Positions 38,237 to 47,787 of a stretch of 64,000 bases of DNA are shown here, in pieces. The notes beneath the pieces are model-generated. The model saw nothing but the letters and a program-made list of their open reading frames with translations. It did no database searches and was not told where the DNA came from. Source of the DNA: Devosia ginsengisoli (GTDB lineage: Bacteria > Pseudomonadota > Alphaproteobacteria > Rhizobiales > Devosiaceae); contig NZ_JANQAJ010000006.1 of the NCBI RefSeq assembly GCF_024707105.1, positions 496,001 through 560,000 of the forward strand, written 5' to 3'. The position numbers were made by a program, and so were the translations under genes. Position 1 is the first letter of the stretch, and every line of letters starts with the position of its first letter.

Positions 38237-39016
38237 TCAAAGCTCGGCCAGCGCGTTGGCGGTCTGGCGCGCGATTCGAACCGCATTGTCCTGCTTGGGG
38301 CAGGTGGCGCAGTAGCGATCGGGGTCAATCAGATAGTCGAGGCAGCAACCCTTGCGCTTGACGATGAGCAGGCGGCGGCCACCGGCCTCGACCGGCTCCA
38401 GCGTGCCCTGCCCGGTCAGACCCAGCGCTTCCAGCCACTGAGCGGCATAGGCCGCGATCGCTTCCGGCGGCAGGTCGCGGCGGCGCTGGCCCAGCCAGAC
38501 CATCAGGCTCAGCATGCGGTCGGCGAAGAGGCGCCGCGCCGGCAGGGGCTTCAACCGAACCAGCAGATTGACCTCCTCGAGCATGGTGGCCGCCATGGGC
38601 CTGAGCTGGGCCGCCGCCCGTTCGATCAGCACCTCGACCGGGCCGCTCTGCTGGGCGCCGGGCAGCAGCCGGTAGCCATCGATATAGATGCCGCGCCTCT
38701 GCTGGCTGAGGCCTGACAGGTCGGGCATGGCGCCATGGATATGGGCTGATATGACGGCGAGATAGGCGGGTTGCCAGAGCAGGTTGGTCCAGAGCCGCAC
38801 CGCATGGAAGGCCGGGCCGGCCGCGGGATAGGTGGTGGCGAGCGCCGCGTGGAGTTCGGCCAGCATGGCGGCGTTGTCGCCGCCGGGGCGATACCAGCCC
38901 GGCCGGGCGGGGCCGGGTTCGCCCTTCATGAAGCCGGTCAGTTGCGCCGCCGTCGCGATCAGCCGCGTGGTCGCGGCATCGCCGGAATCTTGCGCGAAGA
39001 GGAAGGAGCGGGCCAT
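38237..39016 (-). CDS. FhuF-type siderophore-iron reductase
   Basis: A 259-residue protein ending in KRKGCCLDYLIDPDRYCATCPKQ, the CC-x10-C-x2-C pattern that binds a [2Fe-2S] cluster in FhuF-like ferric reductases. It probably releases iron from ferric siderophores in the cytoplasm. No siderophore receptor or transporter is adjacent. Its start lies between divergent units. Confidence 0.82.
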   Translation of the reverse strand: MARSFLFAQDSGDAATTRLIATAAQLTGFMKGEPGPARPGWYRPGGDNAAMLAELHAALATTYPAAGPAFHAVRLWTNLLWQPAYLAVISAHIHGAMPDLSGLSQQRRGIYIDGYRLLPGAQQSGPVEVLIERAAAQLRPMAATMLEEVNLLVRLKPLPARRLFADRMLSLMVWLGQRRRDLPPEAIAAYAAQWLEALGLTGQGTLEPVEAGGRRLLIVKRKGCCLDYLIDPDRYCATCPKQDNAVRIARQTANALAEL

Positions 39017-39051
39017 GGGCCGCTTTTAGCGTTCCGCCAGCCGCGAGGAAA

Positions 39052-39075
39052 GGCCGCCGGATGGTTCCGGCGGCC
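39052..39075 (-). terminator. Terminator of the aquaporin gene
   Basis: Perfect 9-bp stem GGCCGCCGG / CCGGCGGCC with a 6-nt loop, followed on the minus strand by TTTCC. It lies 9 nt after the aqpZ stop. Confidence 0.6.
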
Positions 39076-39083
39076 TATGCCGA

Positions 39084-39740
39084 TCAGGCCTTGAGGATCT
39101 TGAAGCGGTAGAGCAGGCCCCCCAGGAGACCGCCGGCCAGGGGCGCGACGATGAACAGCCAGAGCTGGGCCAGCGCATCGCCGCCCACCAGGATGGCCGG
39201 ACCGAAGCTGCGGGCCGGATTGACCGACACGCCGGTCACCTGGATGCCGACCAGGTGGATGGCCACCAGGGTCAGGCCGATGGCGAGGCCGGCGAAATGC
39301 GGCGCGGCGCGCTCGCCGGTCGAACCGAGGATGACCACGACGAAGATGGCGGTGAACACGACTTCGAAGATCAGGGCGGCCAGCATGGAATATTCGCCGA
39401 GATAGCCCGGACCCCAGCCATTCTGCCCCAGGCTGGCATTGCTGCCGACAATGGCCCAGAGGATCAAGGCGCCGACCAGGGCGCCGGCAAACTGGGCGAC
39501 CCAGTGCTGGATCATGCTCATGAGGTCCATGCGCCCGTCGATATAGAGCGCCAGGCTCACCGCCGGGTTGATATGGCAGCCCGAAATCGGGCCGATGGCA
39601 TAGGCCATGGCGACGATGGCCAGGCCAAAGGCAAAGGCGATGCCGACCTGCCCGATGGCGTCGCCGCCCAATACGGCCGCTCCGCAGCCGATCAGCACCA
39701 GCACTGCCGTGCCGATGAATTCCGCAATCAGTTTGTTCAT
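39084..39740 (-). CDS. aqpZ: Aquaporin Z
   Basis: A 218-residue water channel with six membrane segments and both half-helix motifs (GCHINPAVSLALY and GVSVNPARSFGP). EFIGTAVLVLIGCGAAVL starts the protein. The selectivity-filter context (short loops, HINPAV) favours AqpZ over GlpF. It lies downstream of cutC. Confidence 0.92.
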   Translation of the reverse strand: MNKLIAEFIGTAVLVLIGCGAAVLGGDAIGQVGIAFAFGLAIVAMAYAIGPISGCHINPAVSLALYIDGRMDLMSMIQHWVAQFAGALVGALILWAIVGSNASLGQNGWGPGYLGEYSMLAALIFEVVFTAIFVVVILGSTGERAAPHFAGLAIGLTLVAIHLVGIQVTGVSVNPARSFGPAILVGGDALAQLWLFIVAPLAGGLLGGLLYRFKILKA

Positions 39741-39859
39741 GACGCTTGGTATCTCCAGAAAGACTTCCCATGCCGGGCCGAATCACCGGCCGACATGCAA
39801 GCCTTCCTGCGACACCCCGCCGCAGGCAAGCGCGGAGAGTCCTGTCAGCACAGGATTTT

Positions 39860-40618
39860 TCAGGCGGCGGCGCGGGCCGCAGCGATGGTGCGGCGCACCG
39901 CATCGACATCGGTGAGGGTGATTTCGTATTCGCGCTCGATGGCGGTGCCGCCCATGCCGACATGCGGATTGCGGAACACCATGCCGCTCTTGATGGTGTG
40001 GAGCGCGGCGAAATGCATCTCGTCGACGCCGGTGGCCTGCCGCACCTGGGCGATATTGCCTTCATCGAGCGCGCCACAGGCCATGATGACGATGCGGCCA
40101 TTGGCGATGGCAGCCGTGTCCTTGAGAATGTCGATCCCTTCCAGCGCCGTGTCGCGCTGGCCGCTGGTCAGCACCCGGTCGACGCCGCAGCGGATCAGGG
40201 CCTCGATAGCCTCGCGATAGTCGGCCGTCATGTCGAAGGCGCGGTGGCAGGTGACCTTCATGGGTCGCGCCGCCTCGACCAGCGCTTTGGTGCGCGCCTC
40301 ATCGATGCGGCCATCGGGCGTGAGGCAGCCGATGACCACGCCGGCCACGCCCAGGTCCTTCAGCGCCTTGATATCGTCGACCATGGTGGCGAATTCGAGC
40401 TCGGAATAGAGGAAGTCGCCGCCGCGCGGGCGGATGATGACATGGAAGGGAATGGTGGCCACGCGCAGGGCCTCGCGCACCACGCCCAGGCTGGGCGTCA
40501 GCCCGCCTTCGAGCAGGCTGGCGCAAAGTTCCACCCGGTCGGCCCCCGCCGTCTGCGCCGCCACCAGGCCATCAATGCCTTCGACGCAGATTTCGATCTT
40601 GAACGGGTGCTTGCTCAT
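39860..40618 (-). CDS. cutC: Copper homeostasis protein CutC
   Basis: A 252-residue TIM-barrel protein: KIEICVEGIDGLVAAQTAGADRVELCASLLEGGLTPS, IIRPRGGDFLYSELE, GCLTPDGRID, CHRAFDMTADYREAIEALIRCGVDRVLTSGQ. These are the CutC family hallmarks. It is implicated in copper tolerance, but the molecular role is uncertain. The ORF extends upstream into REP DNA; ATG 40618 is the family start. Confidence 0.9.
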   Translation of the reverse strand: MSKHPFKIEICVEGIDGLVAAQTAGADRVELCASLLEGGLTPSLGVVREALRVATIPFHVIIRPRGGDFLYSELEFATMVDDIKALKDLGVAGVVIGCLTPDGRIDEARTKALVEAARPMKVTCHRAFDMTADYREAIEALIRCGVDRVLTSGQRDTALEGIDILKDTAAIANGRIVIMACGALDEGNIAQVRQATGVDEMHFAALHTIKSGMVFRNPHVGMGGTAIEREYEITLTDVDAVRRTIAAARAAA

Positions 40619-40694
40619 GAGTGGTCTCCAATTGGTACGGTATTGGTAGTGTGGCGGGCGGTTGGGGGCAAGGGGGTACTGCCTGCCGTGGGCG

Positions 40695-40945
40695 GGTTCG
40701 CCTTCTCCCCTTGAGGGAGAAGGTGCCCGAAGGGCGGATGAGGAGTGTGCTTCCGCAAGCCGTGAAGCATGGGCGAGCGCAGAACCCCTCACCCGGTTCT
40801 TCCGCTGAACGCGGAAGAACCACCCTCTCCCTCAAGGGGAGAGGGTGGCAGGGCCTGAGTGCGGCACGAGATTACCCCCACCCAGCTCTGCTACGGCACG
40901 ATGGGCCTAGCGACGCTGCCCTCCCACAAGGGGGAGGGAGACGAT
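40695..40945. repeat. Cluster of three REP-like elements
   Basis: Between cutC and the TadE-like gene are (1) CTTCTCCCCTTGAGGGAGAAG with hairpin GCCCGAAGGGC (about 40699-40741); (2) an inverted copy with CCCCTCACCC, the long hairpin GGTTCTTCCGC-TGAAC-GCGGAAGAACC (40795-40821) and CTCTCCCTCAAGGGGAGAG (to 40850); and (3) a second-class element with CCCCCACCC and CCCTCCCACAAGGGGGAGGG (about 40875-40945). No gene is evident in this 460-base gap. Confidence 0.78.
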
Positions 40946-41080
40946 GAACACCGATATCGGTGCTGGAAGTCTTCGCCGTAGCCCCGTCATTCTCCCAACA
41001 GCCCTCCGCACTATTCCGCATAGGCCGGGTGACCCCGTGTGAGCCAGCGCGGCGCATGCTGGTCGCTCGGAGGATTTGCC

Positions 41081-41506
41081 ATGCGTCGCCTTGCTGGCTG
41101 GGTCCGCGATGACAGCGGTACGTCGGCCGTTGAATTCGCCATATTGATGCCGGTCTTCCTGCTGCTGCTTACCGGCATGCTGGCCTATGGCATCTATTTC
41201 GGGGCCGCCCATTCGCTGCAGCAGTTGGCCGCCGATGCGGCACGCACAGCCATTGCCGGGCTGGACGAGACCGAACGCAATACGCTGGTGGGGGACTTCC
41301 TTGCGGCCAATGCCGACAGCTATGCGCTGATCGATGCCAACAGGCTCAGCGTGAGCATCGGCGACAAGCCCGGCGATCCGGATCATTACCGCGTGGTGCT
41401 GGAATATGATGCCGGGGACCTGCCGATCTGGGACCTCTACCCGCCCTTGCCGCTGCCCAGCCGGCAGATCATCTACAGCTCCACCATCAGGCGGGGCGGG
41501 ATATGA
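41081..41506 (+). CDS. TadE-like pilus assembly protein
   Basis: A 141-residue protein with the TadE/TadG N-terminal motif DDSGTSAVEFAILMPVFLLLLTGMLAYGIYFGAAHSLQQLAADAARTAIAG, one transmembrane helix followed by an extracytoplasmic domain. TadE proteins are pseudopilins of the Flp/Tad system. GGAGG precedes the ATG; ATGA overlap couples it to the next gene. No other tad genes are in the window. Confidence 0.82.
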   Translation: MRRLAGWVRDDSGTSAVEFAILMPVFLLLLTGMLAYGIYFGAAHSLQQLAADAARTAIAGLDETERNTLVGDFLAANADSYALIDANRLSVSIGDKPGDPDHYRVVLEYDAGDLPIWDLYPPLPLPSRQIIYSSTIRRGGI

Positions 41507-43158
41507 GCCTGTGGACCGATACTCGCGGCAATATGGCGGTGCTGTTCGCCATGGGCTTTGCCATTTCCGCCGTGGTCTCGGCCGTGGCGGTGGATGGCGC
41601 CGCGCTCTATCATGAGCGCCGCATGATCCAGAACGGGGTGGACCTGGCGGCCCTGGCGGCGGCCGGCAACCCGGCCGAGGCCACCGCGCTGGCCCAGGCT
41701 TCGCTGGTCGAGGCGGGATTGCTGCCCGAGGGCTCCAGCGCCGGCCTGACGGTGACGACCGGCCATTACGACCCCAACCCGACCATTGGCCCCGCCGACC
41801 GGTTCACGCCGGGCCGGGCGCCGCTCAATGCGGTTGCGGTGCGGTTGCAGCGGCGCGGCGCGCTCTATTTCGCGCGGGGCTGGGCCGAGCCGCCTGAGCT
41901 GGGCGCCATGGCCATTGCCAGCGTGACCCCGCAAGTGTCGTTCTCGCTGGGCTCGCGCCTGGCCAGCCTCAATGGCGGCATCGCCAATGGCGTGCTCAAC
42001 ACGCTGCTGGGCACCAATGTCGCGCTCGATGTGATGGATTACCGGAACCTGCTCGGTGCCAAGGTGGATGCCTTCGCCTTTCTCGATGCGCTGGCCGGGC
42101 AGTTGGGCGTCACTGTCGGCACTTATGACGACCTGCTGGCGCTCGAGGCCGATCATGGCCGGCTGGCCGGGGCGCTGGCCAGCCTGCTGACGGGGGTCGA
42201 ACACACCGCCATGCTGAAACTGGCCGGCTCAGCCGGGCATAATGGCAGCGTGCCACTGGCAAAGCTGTTCGACCTCGGGCCGCTGGGCGGACTGGCCATC
42301 GGCTCGGGCAGTGGAGAGGGCCTCTTTGCCGCCATTTCGGCGCTGGACCTGCTGACGGCCAGCGCCGGGCTGGGCGATGGCGACCGGCAAGTGGCGCTGG
42401 CGCTGAGTGCCGGCATTCCGGGGCTTGTGGGCATCGATGCGCAACTGGCGATCGGCGAGCCGCCACAGGGCGGGGCGTGGTTCGCCATTGGCGGCGTGGG
42501 CAGTGTGGTGCGCACCGCCCAGTTGCGGCTGCGCGTGGTCGCCGAAATCCTGGGCAGCGGGGCGCTGGTCGGGGCGCCGATCCGCCTGCCGCTCTATCTC
42601 GAAATGGCGCAGGCCGAAGCCGTGGTGGGAGCAGCCAGTTGCCCATCGGGCGCGGGAGGCAAGGGCAGCGCCACCATTCTCACCAGACCGGGCGTGTTGC
42701 GCCTGATGATCGGGGAGGTCGATGCTGTCAGGTTCGGCGATTTCAACACCACGCCGGTGGTGGCGCCGGCAAAGCTGGCGGAGGTCAAGCTATTGGGCAT
42801 TACCGTGCTGAAAGTGCTGGCCTCGTCGCTGGTCGAAATCGCCCAGACCACGCCGGTGGCGCTCGGCTTTTCGAGCAGCGACATTGCCGGCGGGGTGGTC
42901 AGGACCGCGCGGACGACCACCATGGTGAGTTCGCTCACCGGCTCGCTGCTGGGCAATATGGTGTTTGATGTGCCGGTGCTCGGCCTGGGGCTGAACCTGA
43001 CCGGGCTGACCGGCCTGCTCAACACCATCCTGGCGCCACTGACGCCGGTGCTCGACCTGACGCTGGCGCGGCTGCTCGAACCGCTGGGGCTGTCGCTGGG
43101 CGAGGCCGATGTGCTTGTCTATGGCGTGCGATGCAGCCACCCGGTGCTGGTGGGTTAG
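41503..43158 (+). CDS. TadG-related pilus assembly protein
   Basis: A 551-residue protein starting with the TadG-type segment DTRGNMAVLFAMGFAISAVVSAVAVDGAALYHERRMIQNGVDLAALAAA, then a long Gly/Leu/Ala-rich region of unclear fold, with two cysteines at CPSGAGG and a C-terminal GVRCSHPVLVG. It is probably secreted/membrane-anchored and works with the preceding TadE-like protein. Confidence 0.75.
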   Translation: MSLWTDTRGNMAVLFAMGFAISAVVSAVAVDGAALYHERRMIQNGVDLAALAAAGNPAEATALAQASLVEAGLLPEGSSAGLTVTTGHYDPNPTIGPADRFTPGRAPLNAVAVRLQRRGALYFARGWAEPPELGAMAIASVTPQVSFSLGSRLASLNGGIANGVLNTLLGTNVALDVMDYRNLLGAKVDAFAFLDALAGQLGVTVGTYDDLLALEADHGRLAGALASLLTGVEHTAMLKLAGSAGHNGSVPLAKLFDLGPLGGLAIGSGSGEGLFAAISALDLLTASAGLGDGDRQVALALSAGIPGLVGIDAQLAIGEPPQGGAWFAIGGVGSVVRTAQLRLRVVAEILGSGALVGAPIRLPLYLEMAQAEAVVGAASCPSGAGGKGSATILTRPGVLRLMIGEVDAVRFGDFNTTPVVAPAKLAEVKLLGITVLKVLASSLVEIAQTTPVALGFSSSDIAGGVVRTARTTTMVSSLTGSLLGNMVFDVPVLGLGLNLTGLTGLLNTILAPLTPVLDLTLARLLEPLGLSLGEADVLVYGVRCSHPVLVG

Positions 43159-43229
43159 GGGAGGCATATTTTGGCGCCGCAATTCGGAGGCACCTTGGGT
43201 GTTCAATTGTTCGTTCGTCCGGTGCGTGT

Positions 43230-43340
43230 GGCTACCCCCACCCTTGATCCCTCCCCACAAGGGGGAGGGAGACGATGAACACGGACCTCTGAGCTGGCGC
43301 CTCCCTCCCCTCGATGGGGAGGGATTGAGGGTGGGGTGAT
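43230..43340. repeat. Opposed second-class REP-like elements
   Basis: CCCCCACCCTTGATCCCTCCCC...AAGGGGGAGGGAG is faced by CTCCCTCCCCTCGATGGGGAGGGATTGAGGGTGGGG. The outer parts are mutually inverted. They lie in the 525-base gap between the TadG-like gene and the response regulator. Confidence 0.7.
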
Positions 43341-43369
43341 GGGAGCCACAGAAATCCGAAGTGGACCGT

Positions 43370-43543
43370 TCAGCGCGTCGGCAGGGCGGCGGAATCGCCG
43401 GCGGGGCGGATCAGGGTGCGGGTCACCAGCGGGGCTGGTGGCGGGGCGAGCGTCAACTGGCTGGTGGCGGTGGCATCGCGGGCCAGCCAGGCATTGAAGG
43501 CGCCCGACAGCCTTTGCCGCCAATGCCGCATCTGTCCGATCAT
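43370..43543 (-). CDS. Possible 57-residue protein
   Basis: A minus-strand ORF of 57 codons beginning MIGQMRHWRQRLSGAFNAWL and ending AALPTR. GGGGGGAT stands 5-10 nt before the ATG, and the ORF is divergent from the response regulator gene. No domain is recognised. The only support is the ribosome-binding site and an amphipathic, basic N-terminus. Confidence 0.35.
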   Translation of the reverse strand: MIGQMRHWRQRLSGAFNAWLARDATATSQLTLAPPPAPLVTRTLIRPAGDSAALPTR

Positions 43544-43683
43544 GGTTCCATCCCCCCGGTTGACCAGTCGTTGGGGCGGACCATAGGAGGGCGGGGAGGC
43601 CGGCGGGATACCATGAAAGGGGTATCGGGTCGGCGGGCATCCCGACTATAGTTCGGCTCGGGGCAGGCTGGCAGGAGCGGGGT

Positions 43684-44354
43684 ATGACGAACGGGCCGGA
43701 GGGGGCGCCGCTGCGGATCGTTCTGGTCGAGGACGACGAACCGATCCGCCGGCGGCTGGCCGAACTCATCACCGACTGGTCCGGCGCCACATTGGTGGCC
43801 ACCTGCGCCACGCTGGCCGAAGCGCTGGCGGCGATCGAGGCGCAGAGCTTCGACCTGCTCGTCACCGATCTGAAACTGCCCGACGGCAACGGCATCGAGG
43901 CGATCCGGCTGGTCGGCAAGCTACAGCCGCAGGCCGAATGCATGGTGATTTCGGTGCTGACCGACGAGCGCTCGGTGCTCGACGCCATCGAGGCGGGGGC
44001 AGCGGGCTATCTGCTCAAGGATGCCGAAGCGCTCGACCTGATCGAGGCGATCACCGACCTGATGGCGGGGCGTTCGCCGATTTCGTCGCGCATTGCCCGC
44101 GTGCTGGTGCGCCGGCTCGCCGAACGGGGGAAAGCAGCGGGACGGAGGAGGACAGGCCGAGCCTGACGCCGCGGGAAATGGATATCCTGTGGGGCATTGC
44201 CAAGGGCTTTACCTATGGCGAGCTGGCCGAGCGGCTGAGCATGTCGCGCCAGACCGTGCCGGTGCATATCCGCAATATCTACCGCAAGCTACAGGCCTCC
44301 AATCGCAGCGAGGCGGTGTTCGAAGCCACGCGGCTGGGGCTGATCAGGCTATGA
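43684..44354 (+). pseudogene. NarL/LuxR-type response regulator, frameshifted
   Basis: The receiver domain is in one frame (43684-44166): RIVLVEDDE, DLLVTDLKLPDGNG (phosphoacceptor Asp), VISVLTDER, AGYLLKDAE. The LuxR-type HTH is in another frame (about 44120-44354): LTPREMDILWGIAKGFTYGELAERLSMSRQTVPVHIRNIYRKL. One missing base, most likely in the G run of CGGGGGAAAG near 44130, would restore a 223-residue regulator whose stop overlaps the kinase start by ATGA. It is either a real inactivating mutation, a sequencing error, or (less likely) programmed frameshifting. Confidence 0.8.
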
Positions 44355-46165
44355 GGCCAGCCGGACTGGCAGGACCGGCTTTGCTGCTGGTGGCGCTGAC
44401 GCTGCTGCTGGCCAGCATGCCGGCCTGGCTGCACCTGCCGCTGCCGGACAATGGGCTGGTGCTGACGCAGGCAGCGCTGGTGGTGGATGATGGGAAGGTG
44501 CAGGCGGTGACGTTGCCCCATACGGTGCGGACGCCCGAGCCCGGACGCGCAGTGATCCGCTATGAGATGGAATTCCAATTGCAGGCGCAGCTCGAACGGG
44601 CGCAGACCGTCTATATCCCGGCGGCGCGGCACCCGCTTTCCGTCGCGGTGAATGATCGGGCGGTGCAGTTGCCGGCCGATTCGCCGTGGCTGCAGCAGGC
44701 GCAGGGCTATACGAGCCTGCTGCGCGTGCCGGCCGACTATCTGGTTCAAGGCGAAAACCACATCGTGGTGACATTGGTGCGGCGCGATGCGGCCATCCCC
44801 TTCTATCTGAGCCCGGTCCATATCGAGGCCGGCGCCGGGCTGGATCGCTCGCCATGGCTGGCGCTGGCCATGGCCGGACAGGGGCGCATCGCCGCCTTCG
44901 TGCTGCATCTGGTGGTATTGCTGGGGCTGCTGACGCTGTGGACGGCGCGGCGGCACGATCCGCTGTTCCGCTGGCTGGCGCTGATCGGCAGTACGACGCT
45001 GCTGGCCAACCTGCTCGATATCGCCCAGGTGCTGGACGGATTTGCCTCCTGGGCGCCGGCCCAACACGTATTGATGTGCGCCTTCGGCCTGATGGCGCTG
45101 GGCGTGGCGCTGGCGGCGGCGGAACGCCCGACGCCGCGCTGGCTGGCGCCGGCCATGATCGTGCTGCCGCTATTGCTGCTCGGGCTGGGCCTGCTGCTGG
45201 GGGAGCGACCGCTGCTGGTGACCGGCATCAGCGCCGGCATCGCCATTGGCGGGCATATCGTGGCCACCGTGCTGCTGGCGACCAGTTTCCTGCGCACCGG
45301 GCGGTGGGACCAGGGATTGCTGGCCGTGCCGTTCTTTCTCGTCGCCTGGATCGGGCTGGGGGACATGATGGTCGTGACCGGGCTGCGCGAAGCGCCGTTC
45401 CTGCTGACCAATTATGTGCGGCCGCTGACCCTGCTGACCATCGTCATCGTGCTGATGCGGCGGCTGGCCAACAGCCTCAACAGCCTGGACGAGGCCAATG
45501 ACCTGCTGCGCCACAAGCTGAACGAGCAGGAGCGGCAATTGTCGTCGCTGCATGCGCGGGAGCGCCGGCGCGCCGCCGAGGCGGTGCTGGAGGATGAGCG
45601 CGAGCGGCTGACGCGCGACCTGCATGACGGGCTGAGCGGGCATCTGGTATCGATCATCGCGCTCAGCGAACGGGGCGCCGATGCCGCCACGATCGAGCGC
45701 TCGGCTCGCGCGGCGCTTGACGACCTGCGGCTGGTGATCAATTCGCTCGATGTCGGCGACGAGGACCTGCCGCTGGCTTTGGCCGGCTTCCGCGAGCGGC
45801 TGGAGCCGCAACTGCGCCGGCTGGGCGTGGGGCTCGACTGGTCGATGGAAAAGCTGCCTGAAATCGGCGGGGTGACGCCGGGCAATGCGCTATCGGTGCT
45901 GCGCATCATGCAGGAAGCGGTGACCAATGCGCTCAAGCACGGCCCGGCGCGGCATATCCGCATCGAGGGGCAGCGGGGCTATGGCGGCGCGGCCGTAATC
46001 GCGGTGGCCAATGACGGCGGCGGGGGCGAAGCGGCGCGGGCCGGACATGGGCTGAGCAATATGAGCCGCCGGGCCCGCTCGATCGGCGGCGACGCCGTGT
46101 TCGAACGGCTGGAGGGCGAGGCGATCATGCGCCTGACCCTGCCGCCGCGACTGCTGGACGCCTAG
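44351..46165 (+). CDS. NarL-partner sensor histidine kinase (7TM-DISM-like)
   Basis: A 604-residue kinase. After an N-terminal membrane/signal segment comes a beta-rich extracytoplasmic domain (about 30-175), then seven predicted membrane helices (about 180-385), a coiled coil (LDEANDLLRHKLNEQERQLSSLHARERRRAAE) and a HisKA_3 domain with the phosphoacceptor in ERERLTRDLHDGLSGHLVSIIALSE. The ATPase region has RIMQEAVTNALKHG and GHGLSNMSRRARSIGG. It overlaps the frameshifted regulator gene. The sensed signal is unknown. Confidence 0.85.
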   Translation: MRPAGLAGPALLLVALTLLLASMPAWLHLPLPDNGLVLTQAALVVDDGKVQAVTLPHTVRTPEPGRAVIRYEMEFQLQAQLERAQTVYIPAARHPLSVAVNDRAVQLPADSPWLQQAQGYTSLLRVPADYLVQGENHIVVTLVRRDAAIPFYLSPVHIEAGAGLDRSPWLALAMAGQGRIAAFVLHLVVLLGLLTLWTARRHDPLFRWLALIGSTTLLANLLDIAQVLDGFASWAPAQHVLMCAFGLMALGVALAAAERPTPRWLAPAMIVLPLLLLGLGLLLGERPLLVTGISAGIAIGGHIVATVLLATSFLRTGRWDQGLLAVPFFLVAWIGLGDMMVVTGLREAPFLLTNYVRPLTLLTIVIVLMRRLANSLNSLDEANDLLRHKLNEQERQLSSLHARERRRAAEAVLEDERERLTRDLHDGLSGHLVSIIALSERGADAATIERSARAALDDLRLVINSLDVGDEDLPLALAGFRERLEPQLRRLGVGLDWSMEKLPEIGGVTPGNALSVLRIMQEAVTNALKHGPARHIRIEGQRGYGGAAVIAVANDGGGGEAARAGHGLSNMSRRARSIGGDAVFERLEGEAIMRLTLPPRLLDA

Positions 46166-46361
46166 GGCTTTTGGGGCCCCCGCGCTCCCAGCCTCGTGGT
46201 TCGACAGGCTCACCATGAGGCCTCCGATAGGTGAGTGCTTCAGCCCCGGGCGCCGGCTCCGGCGGATTCTCCTCGCTTCGGGCAGGCCGGGGGACTATGC
46301 AATTGCGCTTGCTCTTCGCATAATATATCAAGCAATTCCTTTTTTAATTCGAGTCGTTGCC

Positions 46362-47786
46362 ATGACCGATTCCTCCCAAAGCAGTTGGGCCGAAATTTTC
46401 ACGCCCCGTTTCGCGACGGTGACGCTGATCCTGTGCCTGGGCGTGGCGCTGCTGGCGTTCAACGCCTTTCTCGCCTCGATCTCGCTGCCGACCGCCGTGC
46501 AGGAAATGGGTGGGGTGGCGCTGATCTCGTGGGCGCTGACGCTGTTCCTGGTCTTTGCCATTGTCGGCGGGTCCGGCGCGGCCCTGCTCAAGCAGAGGCT
46601 GGGCGCGCGCACGGCGCTGCTGGCTTCGGCCGGCGTTTTCCTGGCAGGCACGGTGGTGGCCGCCACGGCCACATCCATGGAGCAGGTGCTCGTGGGGCGA
46701 GCCCTGCAGGGGCTGGGCGAAGGGGTGGTGTCGGCCATCTGTTTCGCGCTGATCCCGGAGCTGTTTCCGTCGCGGCTGGTGCCCAAAGTGTTCGGGCTGC
46801 AGGCGATGATCTGGGCCATTGCGGCCTTTGGCGGGCCGGCGGTGGCGGGGCTGTTGACCGAGCTGGTCTCCTGGCGCGCGGCATTTCTCGTCAATGTGCC
46901 GCTGGTGCTGCTGTTTGCCGCCATGGTGACGGTGAAAGTGCCGGCTCATTCGCCCGAGGACCGCAAGGTGGTGAGTTTTCCGGGCATTCGCCTGCTGACC
47001 ATCGGCGCGGCGATCATGCTGGTGGCTTTGGCCGGGCTGGCGCAGCCGCTGGCGGCGACGGGCCTGTTGATCGCGGCCGCGGCACTGCTGGTGCTGGTGG
47101 TGTGGCTCGATGCCCGCGCGACGGATCGGCTGATGCCGCCCGATGCGTTCCGGCCGATATCGGTGGTGGGCACCGGACTGTGGATGGTGCTGCTGATCAA
47201 TGTCGCCGGCGCCGGTTCGGCGGTCTATCTGGTGCTGGTGGTGCAGGAAATGTGGGGCTATGGCCCCACCGCGGCGGGCGCCCTGGCGGCCACGCTGGCC
47301 GTGGCCTGGAGCGCATCGGCGATCCTGGTGGCCAATGTGCGCAGCAAGGAGACGCGCAAGACCCTGATCCGGCTGGGGCCGGCGATGATCGGCGCGGGAC
47401 TGCTGCTGGTGCTGGCCGGGCTGGAGCTGGACCAGGTGGCTATCGTGGTGGCCGGGCAATTGATCATCGGCTCAGGCTTCGGCACCTGCAACGGCTATCT
47501 GAACCTGACGATGATGGAGGCCGCCAGCGACGCCGAACGCGACCGCACCTCGGCGCTGATGCCGACGACGCAATCGGCGGGCAATGCGATCGGCGCGGCG
47601 CTGGCCGGTGTCGCCGCCAATTCGGCGGGCATGGCCGACGCCGTCTCGGCCGTGGAGATCAAGCTGGCCGTGATGCCGATCTATGTGCTGGGCGCGGCCA
47701 TGGCCGCCCTGGCCTTTGCGGCGGCGTGGCGCATGGTGAGCATGATACGGCCGCAGGACGTGAATTCGAGCTTTGCGGCGGGGTAG
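46362..47786 (+). CDS. MFS transporter (multidrug-type)
   Basis: A 474-residue transporter. Motifs FNAFLASISLPTAVQEMGG, VGRALQGLGEGVVSAICFALIPELFP and FGGPAVAGLLTELVSWRAAFLVNVP are typical of drug:H+ antiporters of the DHA2-like class. ATG 46362 is chosen; the region just upstream is notably AT-rich (46316-46345) and likely holds its promoter. Confidence 0.8.
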   Translation: MTDSSQSSWAEIFTPRFATVTLILCLGVALLAFNAFLASISLPTAVQEMGGVALISWALTLFLVFAIVGGSGAALLKQRLGARTALLASAGVFLAGTVVAATATSMEQVLVGRALQGLGEGVVSAICFALIPELFPSRLVPKVFGLQAMIWAIAAFGGPAVAGLLTELVSWRAAFLVNVPLVLLFAAMVTVKVPAHSPEDRKVVSFPGIRLLTIGAAIMLVALAGLAQPLAATGLLIAAAALLVLVVWLDARATDRLMPPDAFRPISVVGTGLWMVLLINVAGAGSAVYLVLVVQEMWGYGPTAAGALAATLAVAWSASAILVANVRSKETRKTLIRLGPAMIGAGLLLVLAGLELDQVAIVVAGQLIIGSGFGTCNGYLNLTMMEAASDAERDRTSALMPTTQSAGNAIGAALAGVAANSAGMADAVSAVEIKLAVMPIYVLGAAMAALAFAAAWRMVSMIRPQDVNSSFAAG

Positions 47787-47787
47787 G

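Noticed and set aside
40619..40792. Longer N-terminus for CutC
   Set aside because: The extension translates REP DNA; the CutC fold starts at MSKHPFKIEICVEG.
44120..44140. Programmed -1 frameshift site in the response regulator
   Set aside because: The G-run/AAA sequence is not a good X-XXY-YYZ heptamer and no downstream pseudoknot is evident; a deletion or sequence error is simpler.
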